A stretch of 64,000 bases of DNA from JAEULH01 sp963789785 (GCA_963789785.1 CAWBNC010000034.1:1-64000), one strand, 5' to 3'; positions 5,934 to 15,179 are shown, numbered from the stretch's first letter. Notes: generated from the sequence alone by a model not told the origin. Numbers and translations are program-made.

Positions 5934-7270
5934 ATGGCTTCAGACGACCTCTTGATCGGCATGCGTACCGGCGTCTACGGCAGTGGCGCGCCGATTTCGC
6001 TGTCCGCCTCCGACCGGCTGCGCCACACCTACGCCATCGGCCAGACCGGCACGGGGAAGTCGACGCTCCTCAAACACCTCATCCTCCAGGACATCCATGC
6101 CGGCCGGGGCTGTGCGCTCCTCGACCCGCATGGCGATCTCGCCCGCGAGATCCTCGAGCACATTCCGCCGGAGCGGAGCGACGACCTCGTCTACTTCAAC
6201 CCGGCCGACCGCGACCATGTGCCGGCGCTCAATCTCCTTGCCGGCGTGCCGCCGGAGGAGCGCGACCGCACGGCCTCCGAGATCGTCTCGACCTTCCGCT
6301 ACCTCTGGGCCGACACCTGGGGACGGGGCCGGATGCAGTACGTGTTCAAGAACACGGTCGCGGCTCTCCTCGACTTTCCCGAAGACCCCGGCACGAGCCT
6401 GCTTGGCATTCCCGCGGATGTATGCCGACAGCGACTACCGCCGGCGGATCATCAAGCACATCAGAAACGAGAACGTCCGCCGGTTCTGGGAGGTGGAGTA
6501 CGCGAGCTACCCACGGAGCTTCGAGGTCGAGGCGATCTCGCCGATCCAGAACAAGGTCGGCCAGTTCCTGCTCTCGACCACGCTCGCCAACATCCTCGGC
6601 CAGGTCAAATCGACGATCGACCTGTCGTTCGTGATGAACACGAAGCGGATCTTCCTCGCCAATCTGTCGAAGGGCGACCTCGGCGAGGATGATGCGAACC
6701 TACTGGGCTCGCTCCTCCTCACCGCCTTCTACCTCGCCGCACTCAAGCGCACCAAGATCCCGGAAGCCGAGCGCGTGCCCTTCCACCTCTACATCGACGA
6801 GTTCGCCTCGTTCACGACCGGCGCCTTCACCACGATCCTCTCCGAAGCCCGCAAGTTCGGCCTGTCGCTCACCCTGGCGCACCAGTACCTCGACCAGATC
6901 GACCCCGGCATCAAGAGCGCGGTCTTGGGCAACGTCGGCACCATGATCCTCTTTCGCACCGGGAGCAGCGACGCCGAGGAGCTCGCCCATCACTTCGAGG
7001 GCATCCCGCCGCACTTCTTCGCCGAGCTTGCCACCGGGCACATCGTCGCGAAGACCCTCGCGGGTGGCGAGCCCACGGTCGCGACGGGGAAGACCGTGCC
7101 TGGCGCCTTCCCGCTACTACGGACGCGGCGAGCGGCTCATCGCCCACTCACACAACCGCCACACCCGGCCGAGAGCCGTCGTCGAGGAGAAGCTCCTGCG
7201 CTGGCTCCGGCAGCATGACGAGCACAAGCGCGCCGGCGGTTATCCCCAGGCGCGAAAGAACAGGAAGTGA
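5934..7270 (+). CDS. VirD4/TraD-like type IV secretion DNA-pumping ATPase, two frameshifts
   Basis: Three frames join into one protein of about 445 residues. Residues about 36-43 are the Walker A loop (GQTGTGKST) and LLDPHGDLAREIL follows. The Walker B region is FHLYIDEFASF, with SEARKFGLSLTLAHQYL next to it, the usual TraD/TraG-family arrangement. Such ATPases couple DNA to a conjugation or type IV secretion machine; no other mating-pair genes are visible here, so the element would depend on another system. Frame changes lie at about 6411 (a C-run) and about 7105. The conserved sequence continues on both sides, so single-base errors are likely. There is no long N-terminal transmembrane region, so it is a soluble TraD-like form. 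Confidence 0.75.
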
Positions 7271-7274
7271 ACGA

Positions 7275-7284
7275 TAGTATACTA
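7275..7284. promoter_or_regulatory. 10-bp palindrome just before the replication-relaxation gene
   Basis: TAGTATACTA is perfectly symmetrical and ends 7 bases before the ATG at 7292. It contains TATACT, a near-consensus -10. It could be an operator or a very close promoter. Confidence 0.35.
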
Positions 7285-7291
7285 ACGGTAT

Positions 7292-8255
7292 ATGCAGCAG
7301 ACCGCGGAACGACGATCACGGTTCGAGCGCGAGCGCCCGCCGGGGCTCGCGATCACCGAGCGCGACGTCGCGATCCTCGAGGCGACCGCCCGGCATCGGT
7401 TCGTCCGCTCGACGCACGTTCAGGCGCTCATGCCGGAGGAGCCGGAGGTGAAGATCCTGCGCCGGCTCCACAAGCTCTACCACAACGGCTACGTCGACCG
7501 GCCGCGCGCCCAGATCGACTACCACCTGACGGGCGGCGGCTCGAAGCCGATGGTCTATGGCCTCACCAGCCGCGGCGAGCGGCTCCTGGCCGAGGAGACA
7601 GGGAAGAACCCCAAGCGCCGCGACAACGACGCGACCCGCCTCTTCCTCGACCACACGCTCGCCGTCACCGACTTCATGGTCGCGCTCGAGGGCGCCTGCC
7701 GCGAGCGCGGCGACCTCCGGATCATCGAGCCCGACGAGATCCTGGCGCGGGCGTCCGAGCGGGTACAGCGACAGCAGAACCCGTTCATGTGGGAGACCCG
7801 GGTGCGCTGGGGCGGGGAAGAGCACCACATCCACGTCGCCCCGGACAAGGTCTTCGGTCTTGAGCACGAGAGACGGCAGCCGCCGCTACTACTTCCTCGA
7901 GATGGATCGCGGCACGATGCCGGTCGCGCGCAGCGACATCCGCCGCACGTCGCTTCTCCGCAAGTTCCTCTCGTACGACGCCACCTTCCGCGACAACCTG
8001 CACCGCAGTCTCTACGGCCTGCCCGGCTTCCAGGTGCTCACGGTGACGACGAGCGAGGAGAGGATCGCCACGTGCGTCGAGGTGTTGCGCGAGCTCCCGC
8101 ATGCCCATGATGTCGCGAAGCGGTTTCTGTTCGCGGCGAAGTCAGCGGTGGAGGTGGGCGTTCAGGCGCCGCTCCTCGCGATGTCCTGGGCGAGCGCGAC
8201 GGGGAAGACGTTGAAGGGAATCTCCAGGAGTAAGCTTATCGTGGCGTGCCGGTGA
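7292..8255 (+). CDS. Replication-relaxation family protein, one frameshift
   Basis: This protein of about 320 residues, split by a frameshift near 7870, matches the Replic_Relax family found on plasmids and integrative elements. The N-terminus has a winged-helix pattern (ITERDVAILEATARHRFVRS, then LHKLYHNGYVDRP and YGLTSRGERLL). The middle has FLDHTLAVTDFMVALEGA. The C-terminus in the shifted frame includes YYFLEMDRGTMPVARSD, where an acidic residue recalls nuclease folds. Family members act near relaxase or transfer functions; the precise biochemical role is not settled. It lies 21 bases after the transfer ATPase, so they are probably co-transcribed. Confidence 0.7.
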
Positions 8256-8326
8256 GGCGACCCCCGGGAAGAGCAGGGAAGCGTAACCGGACGTTTAGTG
8301 CCGCCCCATCCGGGGTGACGCCGTCA

Positions 8327-8659
8327 TTACGTCGCGAGTCGCTGGGAAATGGTTTTTCCGATGAGCTCGATCCCTAACCGGCCGCGAATACCATCAAGAG
8401 GTATGGAAACGCTGAACGGACATATGGACTGGAAGATCGCATCGGCACGATCCCACAACACCTCGATCCGCCAATAGTCGGGCTGGGCGACGTAGGTTGC
8501 AGGCACCAGCTTGACCGGGCAGCCGCGTGAGGAGGAGCTGGAAGTGTTCCCACTAACGGCGAGCACCAGCGAACCCGGCACGCTTCCTGGTTGTAGCTCC
8601 GCCTTGTCGAAGTCCACCGGAACCCAGTCGGATGGGGGTGGTGTTAATTCCTCGCTCAT
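8327..8659 (-). CDS. Hypothetical 110-residue protein
   Basis: I do not recognise this protein. It has no signal peptide or membrane segment, a Pro-rich start (LTPPPSDWVPVDFDKAEL), a serine run (NTSSSSSRG), and a C-terminus ending PLDGIRGRLGIELIGKT. It starts 9 bases after the small Cys-rich gene on the same strand, so the two form a likely operon. Confidence 0.5.
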   Translation of the reverse strand: MSEELTPPPSDWVPVDFDKAELQPGSVPGSLVLAVSGNTSSSSSRGCPVKLVPATYVAQPDYWRIEVLWDRADAIFQSICPFSVSIPLDGIRGRLGIELIGKTISQRLAT

Positions 8660-8668
8660 GGCGCCTCG

Positions 8669-8824
8669 CTAGAAGTTTTGGCCGCACTGTTTGCAGTGAT
8701 GGTTGCCATCATGGCCTGTATCCTTATCGCAAAAGCTATCCGTGGACGGCGATTTACATCTACGGTGGGTCTCCTGACACTGAGTGCTCTGAGTGATGGT
8801 TTCCTGCACGTCTGCTTCAGCCAT
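8669..8824 (-). CDS. 51-residue Cys/His-rich protein, possible zinc ribbon
   Basis: A 51-codon frame runs from ATG (8824) to TAG (8669). It holds six cysteines and several histidines, with the second half patterned as CDKDTGHDGNHHCKQCGQNF, a plausible metal-binding knuckle. It lies 9 bases upstream of the 110-residue gene in the same direction. I do not recognise a family; a small adaptor or DNA-binding zinc protein is possible. Confidence 0.45.
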   Translation of the reverse strand: MAEADVQETITQSTQCQETHRRCKSPSTDSFCDKDTGHDGNHHCKQCGQNF

Positions 8825-8905
8825 GAAGACCTCCCTTCGTAACGACCTTATGCGTACCGGCGCGTGAGTTCCCGCGTTTCATCGGCATAGGCACGAACTC
8901 CGGCG

Positions 8906-9406
8906 CTATTGCTTCTTGTTCTCGTTCAGCCGCCGATAATGCTCGAACATCTCCTCCTGCGTCTCTGGCCCGGCTTTGTGAACCGGTGGAGCGGCAATGT
9001 GCGGGATCGGGGTGAGCTTGAAGTCCTTGAACTGCGGGTCGCCACTGAGCGCTGCCTCCGCGATCTTTGCGCTGAGCTTGTACAGTGCCCACTGCGCTTC
9101 GATCGCATCATCACCAAGAGCCGCTTTCTCTTTGACGCGCGCATCAAGGCCAACGCTGAGCGTCGAAATCGCGGGATCCTTGTCGGATTGCATGTCGTCG
9201 ACAAGGGTGAGCGCGGCTCCCAGCATTTGCTTTTGATGGTCGGCCAACAGCGGTGACGTGCCGAAAATCTGGTTGGAATCGAGCAGCGAGAAAGCGTCCA
9301 GCGCGACCTGGGATGTGTCGACCACGCACGCGAGCGTGGACTTCGTGGGATCATTCCACGCCTGCACCATGCGATAGCCGTCGTATGCGAGCCAGCCCAG
9401 GGTCAC
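8906..9406 (-). CDS. Hypothetical protein, probably N-terminally truncated
   Basis: The open frame gives 166 residues from a GTG at 9406, with a further 12 codons upstream to a stop, so the true start may be lost. The first residues are mildly hydrophobic (GWLAYDGYRMVQAW); the rest is helical and soluble, ending with a charged QEEMFEHYRRLNENKKQ. The sequence just upstream is IS481 transposase debris, so insertion probably removed the beginning. No family recognised. Confidence 0.45.
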   Translation of the reverse strand: MTLGWLAYDGYRMVQAWNDPTKSTLACVVDTSQVALDAFSLLDSNQIFGTSPLLADHQKQMLGAALTLVDDMQSDKDPAISTLSVGLDARVKEKAALGDDAIEAQWALYKLSAKIAEAALSGDPQFKDFKLTPIPHIAAPPVHKAGPETQEEMFEHYRRLNENKKQ

Positions 9407-9429
9407 GAGGTTCTTCAGACTGCCTTTAC

Positions 9430-10079
9430 ACCCTGAAGGTCACGATCGCGCATCTGTCGCGATCCGCGCTGCTTCGCCTTGTCGCCCTGCATGTCCGGCA
9501 GCCAAGTTCAAGCGCTACCCGATCGGCTACGTCCACATCGACATCGCCGAGGTGCGGACCGAAGAAGGCAAGCTCTGTCTCTTCGTCGCCATCGACCGGA
9601 CGTCGAAGTTCGCCTTCGTGAAGCTCGCCGAGAAGGCCGGCAAAATGGCCGCAGCCCAATTCCTCCGGGACCTCATCGGGGCCGTGCCCTACCGCATTCA
9701 CACGGTCCTCACCGACAACGGCGTGCAGTTCACCAACCGAGCCTCGGACCGTTGCGCCTTCGCCCACGTCTTCAACCGGGTCTGCGACGAGAACGACATT
9801 GAGCACCGGCTGACCAAGGTGAACCATCCGTGGACCAACGGGCAGGTCGAGCGGATGAACCGGACGATCAAGGAGGCCACGGTCAAGCGGTACCACTACG
9901 CCGATCACGACCAGCTGCGATCACACCTCACGGACTTCATCGGCGCCTACAACTACGCCCGCAGGCTCAAGACACTGCGCGGCCTCACGCCATACGAATC
10001 CATCGTCAAATGCTGGAACGAAGAGCCAGATCGGTTCAGGATCAACCCAGCCCACCACATGGCGGGACCAAACACCTAG
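9430..10079 (+). pseudogene. IS481-family transposase remnant
   Basis: The integrase core is clear from about 9504 on: DDE residues in YVHIDIAEV, VLTDNGVQFT and NGQVERMN, and the typical ending RGLTPYESI to GPNT. Upstream (9430-9504) the frame is broken and only traces of the N-terminal HTH region can be read. The stop TAG overlaps the TA target of the adjacent IS630 element. Confidence 0.75.
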
Positions 10080-11216
10080 TGCACTGATTCATTCGGATGG
10101 TACAGGCAGGCGGTTGAGCTTGGCGAGGATGGATTGGGCGGGTTTGGTCCAGACGAAGGGGTTTGGGGTGCGGTTGTGCTCCCGAATGTATCTGCGGATG
10201 GCTTCCTGGAGATCGGCGACGGATTTGAAGACGCCGCGCCGGATGCGCCTTCGGGAGATGATGGAGAAGAAGCCTTCGACGGCGTTGATCCAAGAGGCGG
10301 AGGTGGGAGTGAAATGGAAGATCCAGCGCGGATGGTCGACCAGCCATTGCCTGACCTTGGGGTGTTTGTGGGTGGCGTAGTTGTCGGCGATGGCGTGGAT
10401 GATTTTGCCGGCCGGGACGGTGCGTTCCACGGCGTTGAGGAACTTGATGAACTCCGCGTGGGTGTGCTTCGGCATGCAGCGGCCGACCACGGTGCCCTCG
10501 AGGATATTGAGGGCGGCAAACAGCGTTGTGGTGCCGTTGCGCTTGTAGTCGTGGGTCATGGTGCCGCACTTGCCGGGTTTGAGGGGCAGGCCCGGCTGGG
10601 TGCGGTCGAGGGCCTGGATCTGGCTTTTCTCGTCGATGGACACGACCACCGCGTGGGCGGGCGGGTTCATGTAGAGGCCGACGATGTCCTCGACTTTGGC
10701 GGCGAAGGCCGGATCGTTGGATTTCTTGAAGGTGCGGATGCGATGGGGTTGGAGACGATGGGCTTCCCAGATGCGTTGCACGGCACTCAGGCTGATGCCG
10801 ACCGCCTTGGCGACCATGCGCCCCGTCCAGTGGGTGGCTTCGCCGGGTGGTTCGCCGCAGGGCAGGGCCAGAACCCTGGCTACCGTCGCCGCCGGGAGAG
10901 GCGCTTTGCCGGGCTTGCGCGTCTTGTCGCGCAGCAGCCCGTCCACCCCCTCCTCGGCAAAGCGCTGCTGCCAGCGCCATACCGCCGGGCGGCTGGCATC
11001 GGTTCGGCGAGCCACCTCCAGGACGAGCAGCCTCTCCGCCGACAGAAGAACAATGTTGGCCCGCTGCGCATGCTTCTGCGAACGGTTGCGATCACCGGCG
11101 ACGGCGACCAGACGGGCGCGGTCTTCGGCTCCAAGAAGGATACAAACGGTCTGTCCCATGCCCACAGAATCGCATGGATCAGACCTACGGTGAATCGTTA
11201 GTTTGGTTCAGTGCAC
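10079..11216 (-). mobile_element. IS630-family insertion sequence, complete
   Basis: Terminal inverted repeats start GTGCACTGA at 10079 and end TCAGTGCAC at 11216. TA flanks both sides (10077-10078 and 11217-11218), the TA duplication of IS630. It is 1138 bp with one intact transposase gene, and it sits at the junction between two IS481-type fragments. Confidence 0.85.
10089..11165 (-). CDS. IS630-family transposase
   Basis: An intact 358-residue transposase. An N-terminal helix-turn-helix pair (RRTDASRPAVWRWQQRF) is followed by a DDE catalytic domain: first Asp in VVVSIDEKSQIQ, second in IADNYATHKHPKV, Glu in ASWINAVEGFFSII. These proteins move IS630 elements into TA dinucleotides. Frame and catalytic residues are intact, so the element could still be active. 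Confidence 0.9.
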   Translation of the reverse strand: MGMGQTVCILLGAEDRARLVAVAGDRNRSQKHAQRANIVLLSAERLLVLEVARRTDASRPAVWRWQQRFAEEGVDGLLRDKTRKPGKAPLPAATVARVLALPCGEPPGEATHWTGRMVAKAVGISLSAVQRIWEAHRLQPHRIRTFKKSNDPAFAAKVEDIVGLYMNPPAHAVVVSIDEKSQIQALDRTQPGLPLKPGKCGTMTHDYKRNGTTTLFAALNILEGTVVGRCMPKHTHAEFIKFLNAVERTVPAGKIIHAIADNYATHKHPKVRQWLVDHPRWIFHFTPTSASWINAVEGFFSIISRRRIRRGVFKSVADLQEAIRRYIREHNRTPNPFVWTKPAQSILAKLNRLPVPSE

Positions 11217-11218
11217 TA

Positions 11219-11460
11219 GCTAGCCCAGGCGTGGCGGGAATGGCAGTCGATGGCAGTCTGCAGGTAGACCTTGCTGAGATGGCCGACGAAGAAGGTGTCG
11301 ACGGCGACGAGCGCGCCGGTGTGGCGTGTGGGCAGCCTCAATGTGGTGCTCGCGGAGCTCCGGCGAGACCGCTCCAGCAGCCGGACCTGCTCGTCGGACA
11401 CGGTAAGCGTGCGTTCGGCCGTGGCTTTCCCCGCCTTACCTCCTGCCCGGTGCCGAAATT
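11219..11460 (-). pseudogene. Integrase-core fragment of another IS481-type transposase
   Basis: The minus strand reads GALVAVDTFFVGHLSKVYLQ followed by TAIDCHSRHAWA, the first catalytic-Asp block of an IS481-type transposase. It stops at the IS630 junction; the rest of the gene is not on the other side, so a deletion or rearrangement also occurred. Upstream frames are broken. Confidence 0.65.
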
Positions 11461-11549
11461 GAATTTAGGACCGAAGGCTTCTCCCTCTGCGGCCGGCGCT
11501 CTGAATGTGGTGACGGCGGCGATCGAAGACGAAACTCGGAGCAGTCATC

Positions 11550-11654
11550 ATGACGGCGAAACTCGATGAGGTGGAGGCGCTTGTCCGACAAAAATCCGCG
11601 CTGTCGTCGCGCGCTGGAACGAAGCGTCCGTGCGTGGCTCCGCTTGCCGGCTAA
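11550..11654 (+). pseudogene. Small truncated frame
   Basis: ATG at 11550 begins a 34-codon frame whose first half (TAKLDEVEALVRQKSAL) looks like a real helical protein start; then it enters the DUF736-like duplicate and stops. It is probably the 5-prime end of a lost gene. Confidence 0.3.
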
Positions 11655-11745
11655 TCGCCGTTATGGCGGCGGCTGGGCCGCGACCAGATCAGGCTGGAGC
11701 CCTCGCCCGTCTCGTCGTCGAAAAGGTTGGCGTAGATCGGTGGTT
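11631..11745 (-). pseudogene. Partial second copy of the DUF736 gene 3-prime end
   Basis: About 115 bp match 13356-13470, the last 30 codons of the DUF736 gene and about 20 bp past its stop, with a few substitutions. The reading on the minus strand gives YANLFDDETGEGSSLIW plus the same ending. Sequence at 11750-11790 then matches the region upstream of DUF736 (about 13735-13780), so the middle of the gene is missing from this copy. Confidence 0.75.
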
Positions 11746-11849
11746 CGAGCACGCGCCATTGCGGCCTCGTGGCGATCGACGGCGTAGGCGAAGATACCGC
11801 ACGGTCTTGCCGGCGGAACGGGCGCGTCCCGGCTCGACGCACGTCGTGC

Positions 11850-11946
11850 AGCAATCGCGGATGTAGGCCGGGTTGCGCCGGAAAAACTCCGACGCCAGGC
11901 CGGTTTTCGGCAGTATCCGTGTATAGGCGTAGTCGGACTTGGCGAT
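11850..11946 (-). pseudogene. Fragment of a DUF6499-type regulator domain
   Basis: The minus strand reads SDYAYTRILPKTGLASEFF then RRNPAYIRDC, which resembles the short N-terminal domain (AWEFLRRNPxY) of transcriptional regulators common near DUF736 and DUF2285 genes on alphaproteobacterial mobile elements. No continuing domain follows. Confidence 0.45.
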
Positions 11947-12192
11947 CCGAGGCGCAGGCCGAACGGCTAGGCGCCGAGCCTTTCGTAGCGTGTCTGTGGA
12001 CGGCAAAACAGTTCTCTCGTTTACGGTTTCCTCATGGTGATGGTGTCCGACACGACACCCCGATTCGCCGCATAGTCTCGGGCGGAAACGGTTAAAGTGC
12101 GGTTCACGCGCGCGACAGTTTCCGTGCGGGTCGTCGAGCGGGCTTGCTGCATTGGAGCCCGGAAGGCCGGCTTGGCGGCAATCGCGAGGCGT

Positions 12193-12444
12193 CTACCGTT
12201 CCGTAACCTCGTCGCCTTCGCGCGGCGGTGTGCCGCCCGCTCGCGACATGACCTCGTCGAACCTGGCCCGGTCGGCCCGCCTCGCCCGCTCCTGGAGCAC
12301 CGCCTCGGCGCGCAAGGCCGAGACCTTTTCGGCCAGCGCCGTGCCGATGAACTGGTTAAGGGAAACGCCGTCCTGTTCGGCCGCCTTCTTGGCCTCTTGC
12401 ATGATCGAGGCGGGCAGGCGAAGCGGGTAGTTGGTGGTACGCAT
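12193..12444 (-). CDS. Ribbon-helix-helix antitoxin of a PIN toxin
   Basis: This 83-residue protein begins with an RHH domain (TTNYPLRLPASIMQEAKKAA, then EQDGVSLNQFIGTALAEKV), typical of the small HicB/CopG-like antitoxins. Its start abuts the stop of the PIN-domain toxin with no gap (TGAATG), so translation is coupled. The order is unusual for type II systems: toxin first, antitoxin second. Confidence 0.75.
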   Translation of the reverse strand: MRTTNYPLRLPASIMQEAKKAAEQDGVSLNQFIGTALAEKVSALRAEAVLQERARRADRARFDEVMSRAGGTPPREGDEVTER

Positions 12445-12861
12445 TCAAAGCCTCCTTAACAGCGTGCCGGGACGGGTGAGCGTGATCCCAAAGCGGCGCG
12501 GCACGTCACCGAAGTCACGGATATTGAAGCTCACGATCGTATCCGCGCGGCCATTGACCGCCGTCTCCAGAACCATGTCGTCCTCGCTGTCGCGCAACAA
12601 TGCCCGCCATAGAAAGTACAGATCCACTGGCGCCATCGCGGCGGCGATCTGATTGAGGATGATGTCCGCGTCGGCAGCCGAGAGACCGCTCGCGCGCAGG
12701 TGCCGGGGCCGTTTCAGTACCGCCTCGTACTCCAGCATCAGCGGCACGGAGACGATCGCGGGCAAAGCGCCGTCGACGACCCGAAGCAGCAGTTGACGAG
12801 ACGCGCCGCTTTCACTCAGCACGGCGGACAGGATGACGTCGGTATCGAGAACGATCTTCAT
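12445..12861 (-). CDS. PIN-domain ribonuclease toxin
   Basis: This 138-residue protein is a COG1569-type PIN-domain toxin. Acidic residues that would bind Mg are seen in KIVLDTDVILSAVLS (first Asp), EYEAVLKRP (Glu) and LRDSEDDMVLETA (Asp/Glu cluster), and the end has SFNIRDFGDVPRRFGI. PIN toxins cut RNA; the adjoining RHH protein should inhibit it. Full length and intact frame. Confidence 0.8.
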   Translation of the reverse strand: MKIVLDTDVILSAVLSESGASRQLLLRVVDGALPAIVSVPLMLEYEAVLKRPRHLRASGLSAADADIILNQIAAAMAPVDLYFLWRALLRDSEDDMVLETAVNGRADTIVSFNIRDFGDVPRRFGITLTRPGTLLRRL

Positions 12862-12928
12862 GTGACGTCATATGTGACGTACTGCCTCCGTATCGTCAAG
12901 CGTGGTCCGCGCCTTCCAGAAACGGAGC

Positions 12929-13270
12929 TCAGGCGCCATCGGCGACCAGTGTTTCGACATGGGCCGCATCACCGACCAGACGCGGCCGGCCCATGGCGTA
13001 CCGCCACAGCCGATCCGGCGTTACGCGGCGACGGCGCAGACCTCCGCGGAGACCTTTCAGCGCGATATCGAGGCCGATCTTGTTGCGAAAACAAAAGCAG
13101 TCGACGACGGTTTTCGCCGGTTCGAATACGGCGACATCGACGCCTTCGATTGGATGGATCTCAATGCCCTCTGTCAGGATGCGGCCGCTGAAGCGAACGA
13201 AGACCGCCGATGGCATCCGCAGCGTCAGATCGTGAAACCGCAGCGCCGAGATGTTCGGCCACGGTCGCAA
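12929..13270 (-). pseudogene. AbiEi-type antitoxin, C-terminal part only
   Basis: This 113-codon frame matches the C-terminal half of AbiEi (type IV toxin-antitoxin, transcriptional regulator): IEIHPIEGVDVAVFEPAKTV then VDCFCFRNKIGLDIALKG and TPDRLWRYA. The N-terminal winged helix is missing, and no AbiEii-type nucleotidyltransferase toxin follows. It is probably a relic of an abortive-infection locus. Confidence 0.65.
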
Positions 13271-13329
13271 CCGCTCAGCCGCGGATGGAGAAGAGAAGGC
13301 TCATGAGCTTCAGTTGTCCCGCGAGCGGC

Positions 13330-13359
13330 CGCACCGCCCGGACCGATCCGGGCGGTGCG
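13330..13359. terminator. Strong hairpin between AbiEi relic and DUF736
   Basis: CGCACCGCCCGGA and its complement form a perfect 13-bp stem around CCGA. It lies 16 bases after the DUF736 stop on the minus strand. There is no T-tract on either side, so termination is plausible but unproven. Confidence 0.5.
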
Positions 13360-13375
13360 TCGCTCCAGCGGTCGG

Positions 13376-13702
13376 CTAATCGCCGTTATGGCGGCGGCTG
13401 GGCCGCGACCAGATCAGGCTGGAGCCTTCGCCGGTCTCGTCGTCGAAGAGGTTGGCGTAGATCGGGGCGTTGAAGCTGGGGTCGTCCAGCTTGACCGAGA
13501 GGTAGGCGCGCCCGTCGCCGGAGGTTCTGGACCAGGCCGCGCCGATCTCGACGCGGCGCGCGAAGATGCGGTGGCTGGGGGCGTTCTCGGCTGCCGGCTT
13601 CGTCTCGGGGACGATGCGGACGTTCTTGGCCTGGACGCTGAGGGTGACGATCTCGCCGGTGTATTCGCTGCCAGACTTCTTGAAGGTGCCGATGGTCGCC
13701 AT
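13376..13702 (-). CDS. DUF736 family protein
   Basis: This 108-residue protein starts at ATG 13702 (MATIGTFKKSGSEYTGEIVT) and ends YANLFDDETGEGSSLIW plus a short tail. DUF736 proteins are common on alphaproteobacterial plasmids and integrative elements near conjugation genes; their function is unknown. The fold is predicted mostly beta. The start is preceded by AAGGAGAAAG, a good Shine-Dalgarno. A partial copy of its 3-prime end lies 1.7 kb away. Confidence 0.8.
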   Translation of the reverse strand: MATIGTFKKSGSEYTGEIVTLSVQAKNVRIVPETKPAAENAPSHRIFARRVEIGAAWSRTSGDGRAYLSVKLDDPSFNAPIYANLFDDETGEGSSLIWSRPSRRHNGD

Positions 13703-14513
13703 TTTACTTTCTCCTTGCTCTCTGGTTCTAGTCCGCGCCATTGCGGCCTCGTGGCGATCGTCCGGCCGGAGGCGATCGACGGCGCACCCGCTTGCGGGCC
13801 GAAGCGCGGCGGAGGACGGCGGCGGGAGGCTTTGTTGGTCCGCGAGGAATGACGGGCCGAAGGCCCGGCAGGGAACAAAGCCTGTCGGCGGCGTTACGGC
13901 ATAGGCGATCGAGGCGCAGCCGGCCTTCGGCCAGATCAGCCCAGCGAAGAGGCCGTCATGGTGCGGTCCAAGGGCAGAGACCGGGCAAGGAGATCATGGC
14001 GACGGAGGGTGACCAGGAAGGTCGATGCGGCGATTTACCGGCGTGCAATCACCCCCTTCCAGACCGTTGCGTCGTCGCCCTGGAAGCGACACCGGTAAAG
14101 CGAAACCGCCGCCGCAGCGCTTCGCCTTGTGTGCCGCATCGGCAGCGCTAGCCGCCAGATCCGGCCACGGCCCGCGGCCCTTCGGTGCGGGCGGACAAAT
14201 GCTCGCTCGACCTGCCGAGCGCCAATCCCGACAGCGAACTACGCGCCTTGACCATGATCGTCTATCCGGGCCGCGTCGTCTGCAGCAGGCGTCTCGCCAA
14301 CGCAAAAAACGTATCGCATCGCTGGTTGGGGCGGTGCCGCCGGCAGCAACCATTAACAGGCAAAACAGCGGCGCGTTAACCACCCTGTGGATTGCGACGA
14401 AGCCGGCCATGCACTCCGATCTGAAGGCCGCGATGAGACGCTGGCCCCCGAGCAGGCATATATCAAGCAAGTATAGCGTGCTGAAGCATGCGAACGATCG
14501 AGGGGGTCGCCCC
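13703..14513. other. Gene-poor accessory DNA
   Basis: These 811 bp contain no frame with convincing codon pattern or homology. Several long frames exist only because of the GC bias, and none starts with a ribosome-binding site. Bases 13735-13780 resemble the flank that also appears at 11750-11790. Confidence 0.5.
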
Positions 14514-14651
14514 ATGCCCGCAGCTGAACGCATGACCATAACCATGCCCAGCGAGATGGCCGAGACCCTGCGGCGGGCGGTGGCGGACGGCGAGTACGCC
14601 TCGACCAGCGAGCTCGTCCGTGAGCCGAAGCGCTTCGCGCTTCGGCTATAG
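14514..14651 (+). pseudogene. ParD-type antitoxin truncated by IS3 material
   Basis: The first 37 codons match ParD/CopG antitoxins (ERMTITMPSEMAETLRRAVA, then DGEYASTSELVRE). After VRE the sequence switches to the middle of an IS3-type transposase and stops 9 codons later. The toxin-binding half is lost and no ParE follows. Confidence 0.7.
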
Positions 14652-15030
14652 GCGGCTGCACGTTCTTCTGCGACAGGAGGCGCCGGTGGTGAACTGCGAG
14701 AGTACCGAACGCCTACCAGGAGGAGATCCTCACTGTGCGCCGCCGGGGAGGTCGCAAAAAGGCGACGGGCACCGGGCACAGTGCCATACGCGCGTTGGTC
14801 GGTCGACTTCGTCTACGGCCAACTTCTCATCACCGGCCGGCGCCTGCGCATCTGAACGTCATCGACGACGTGACGAAGGAGTGCCTTGCGGCCGTGGCCG
14901 ACACTTCGATCTCGGGCAGGCGCGTGGCGCGGGAGCTTGCCTATCCCGTCGCGAGACGCGAAAAGCCCGGGCTGATCGTCTCGGATCGCGGGACCGAGTT
15001 CACCTCGAACGCCATGCTGACCTCAACGAC
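14626..15030 (+). pseudogene. IS3-family transposase OrfB remnant
   Basis: Pieces of an IS3-type integrase can be read in different frames: RFGYRRLHVLLRQE near 14626, then HLNVIDDVTKECLAAV, and GLIVSDRGTEFTSNA near 14965-15010. Several frameshifts and an internal deletion separate them; the catalytic Glu region is absent. Confidence 0.7.
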
Positions 15031-15179
15031 AAACGGGGCAAGACCACGAGCACAGTTGATGAACACTTTTCCTACCTTTTCCTACCTTTTGCTGCATATG
15101 TTCGCTATTTTGGCCCGTTTTCCGCAGTTCAGCGGTTTTCCAAGGCGTCTTCTAATTTGTTGACATATATAAGGAAAAG

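Noticed and set aside
13994..14779. 261-codon frame on the minus strand in the accessory spacer
   Set aside because: It crosses the ParD and IS3 fragments in a wrong frame and has no domain; a product of GC bias.
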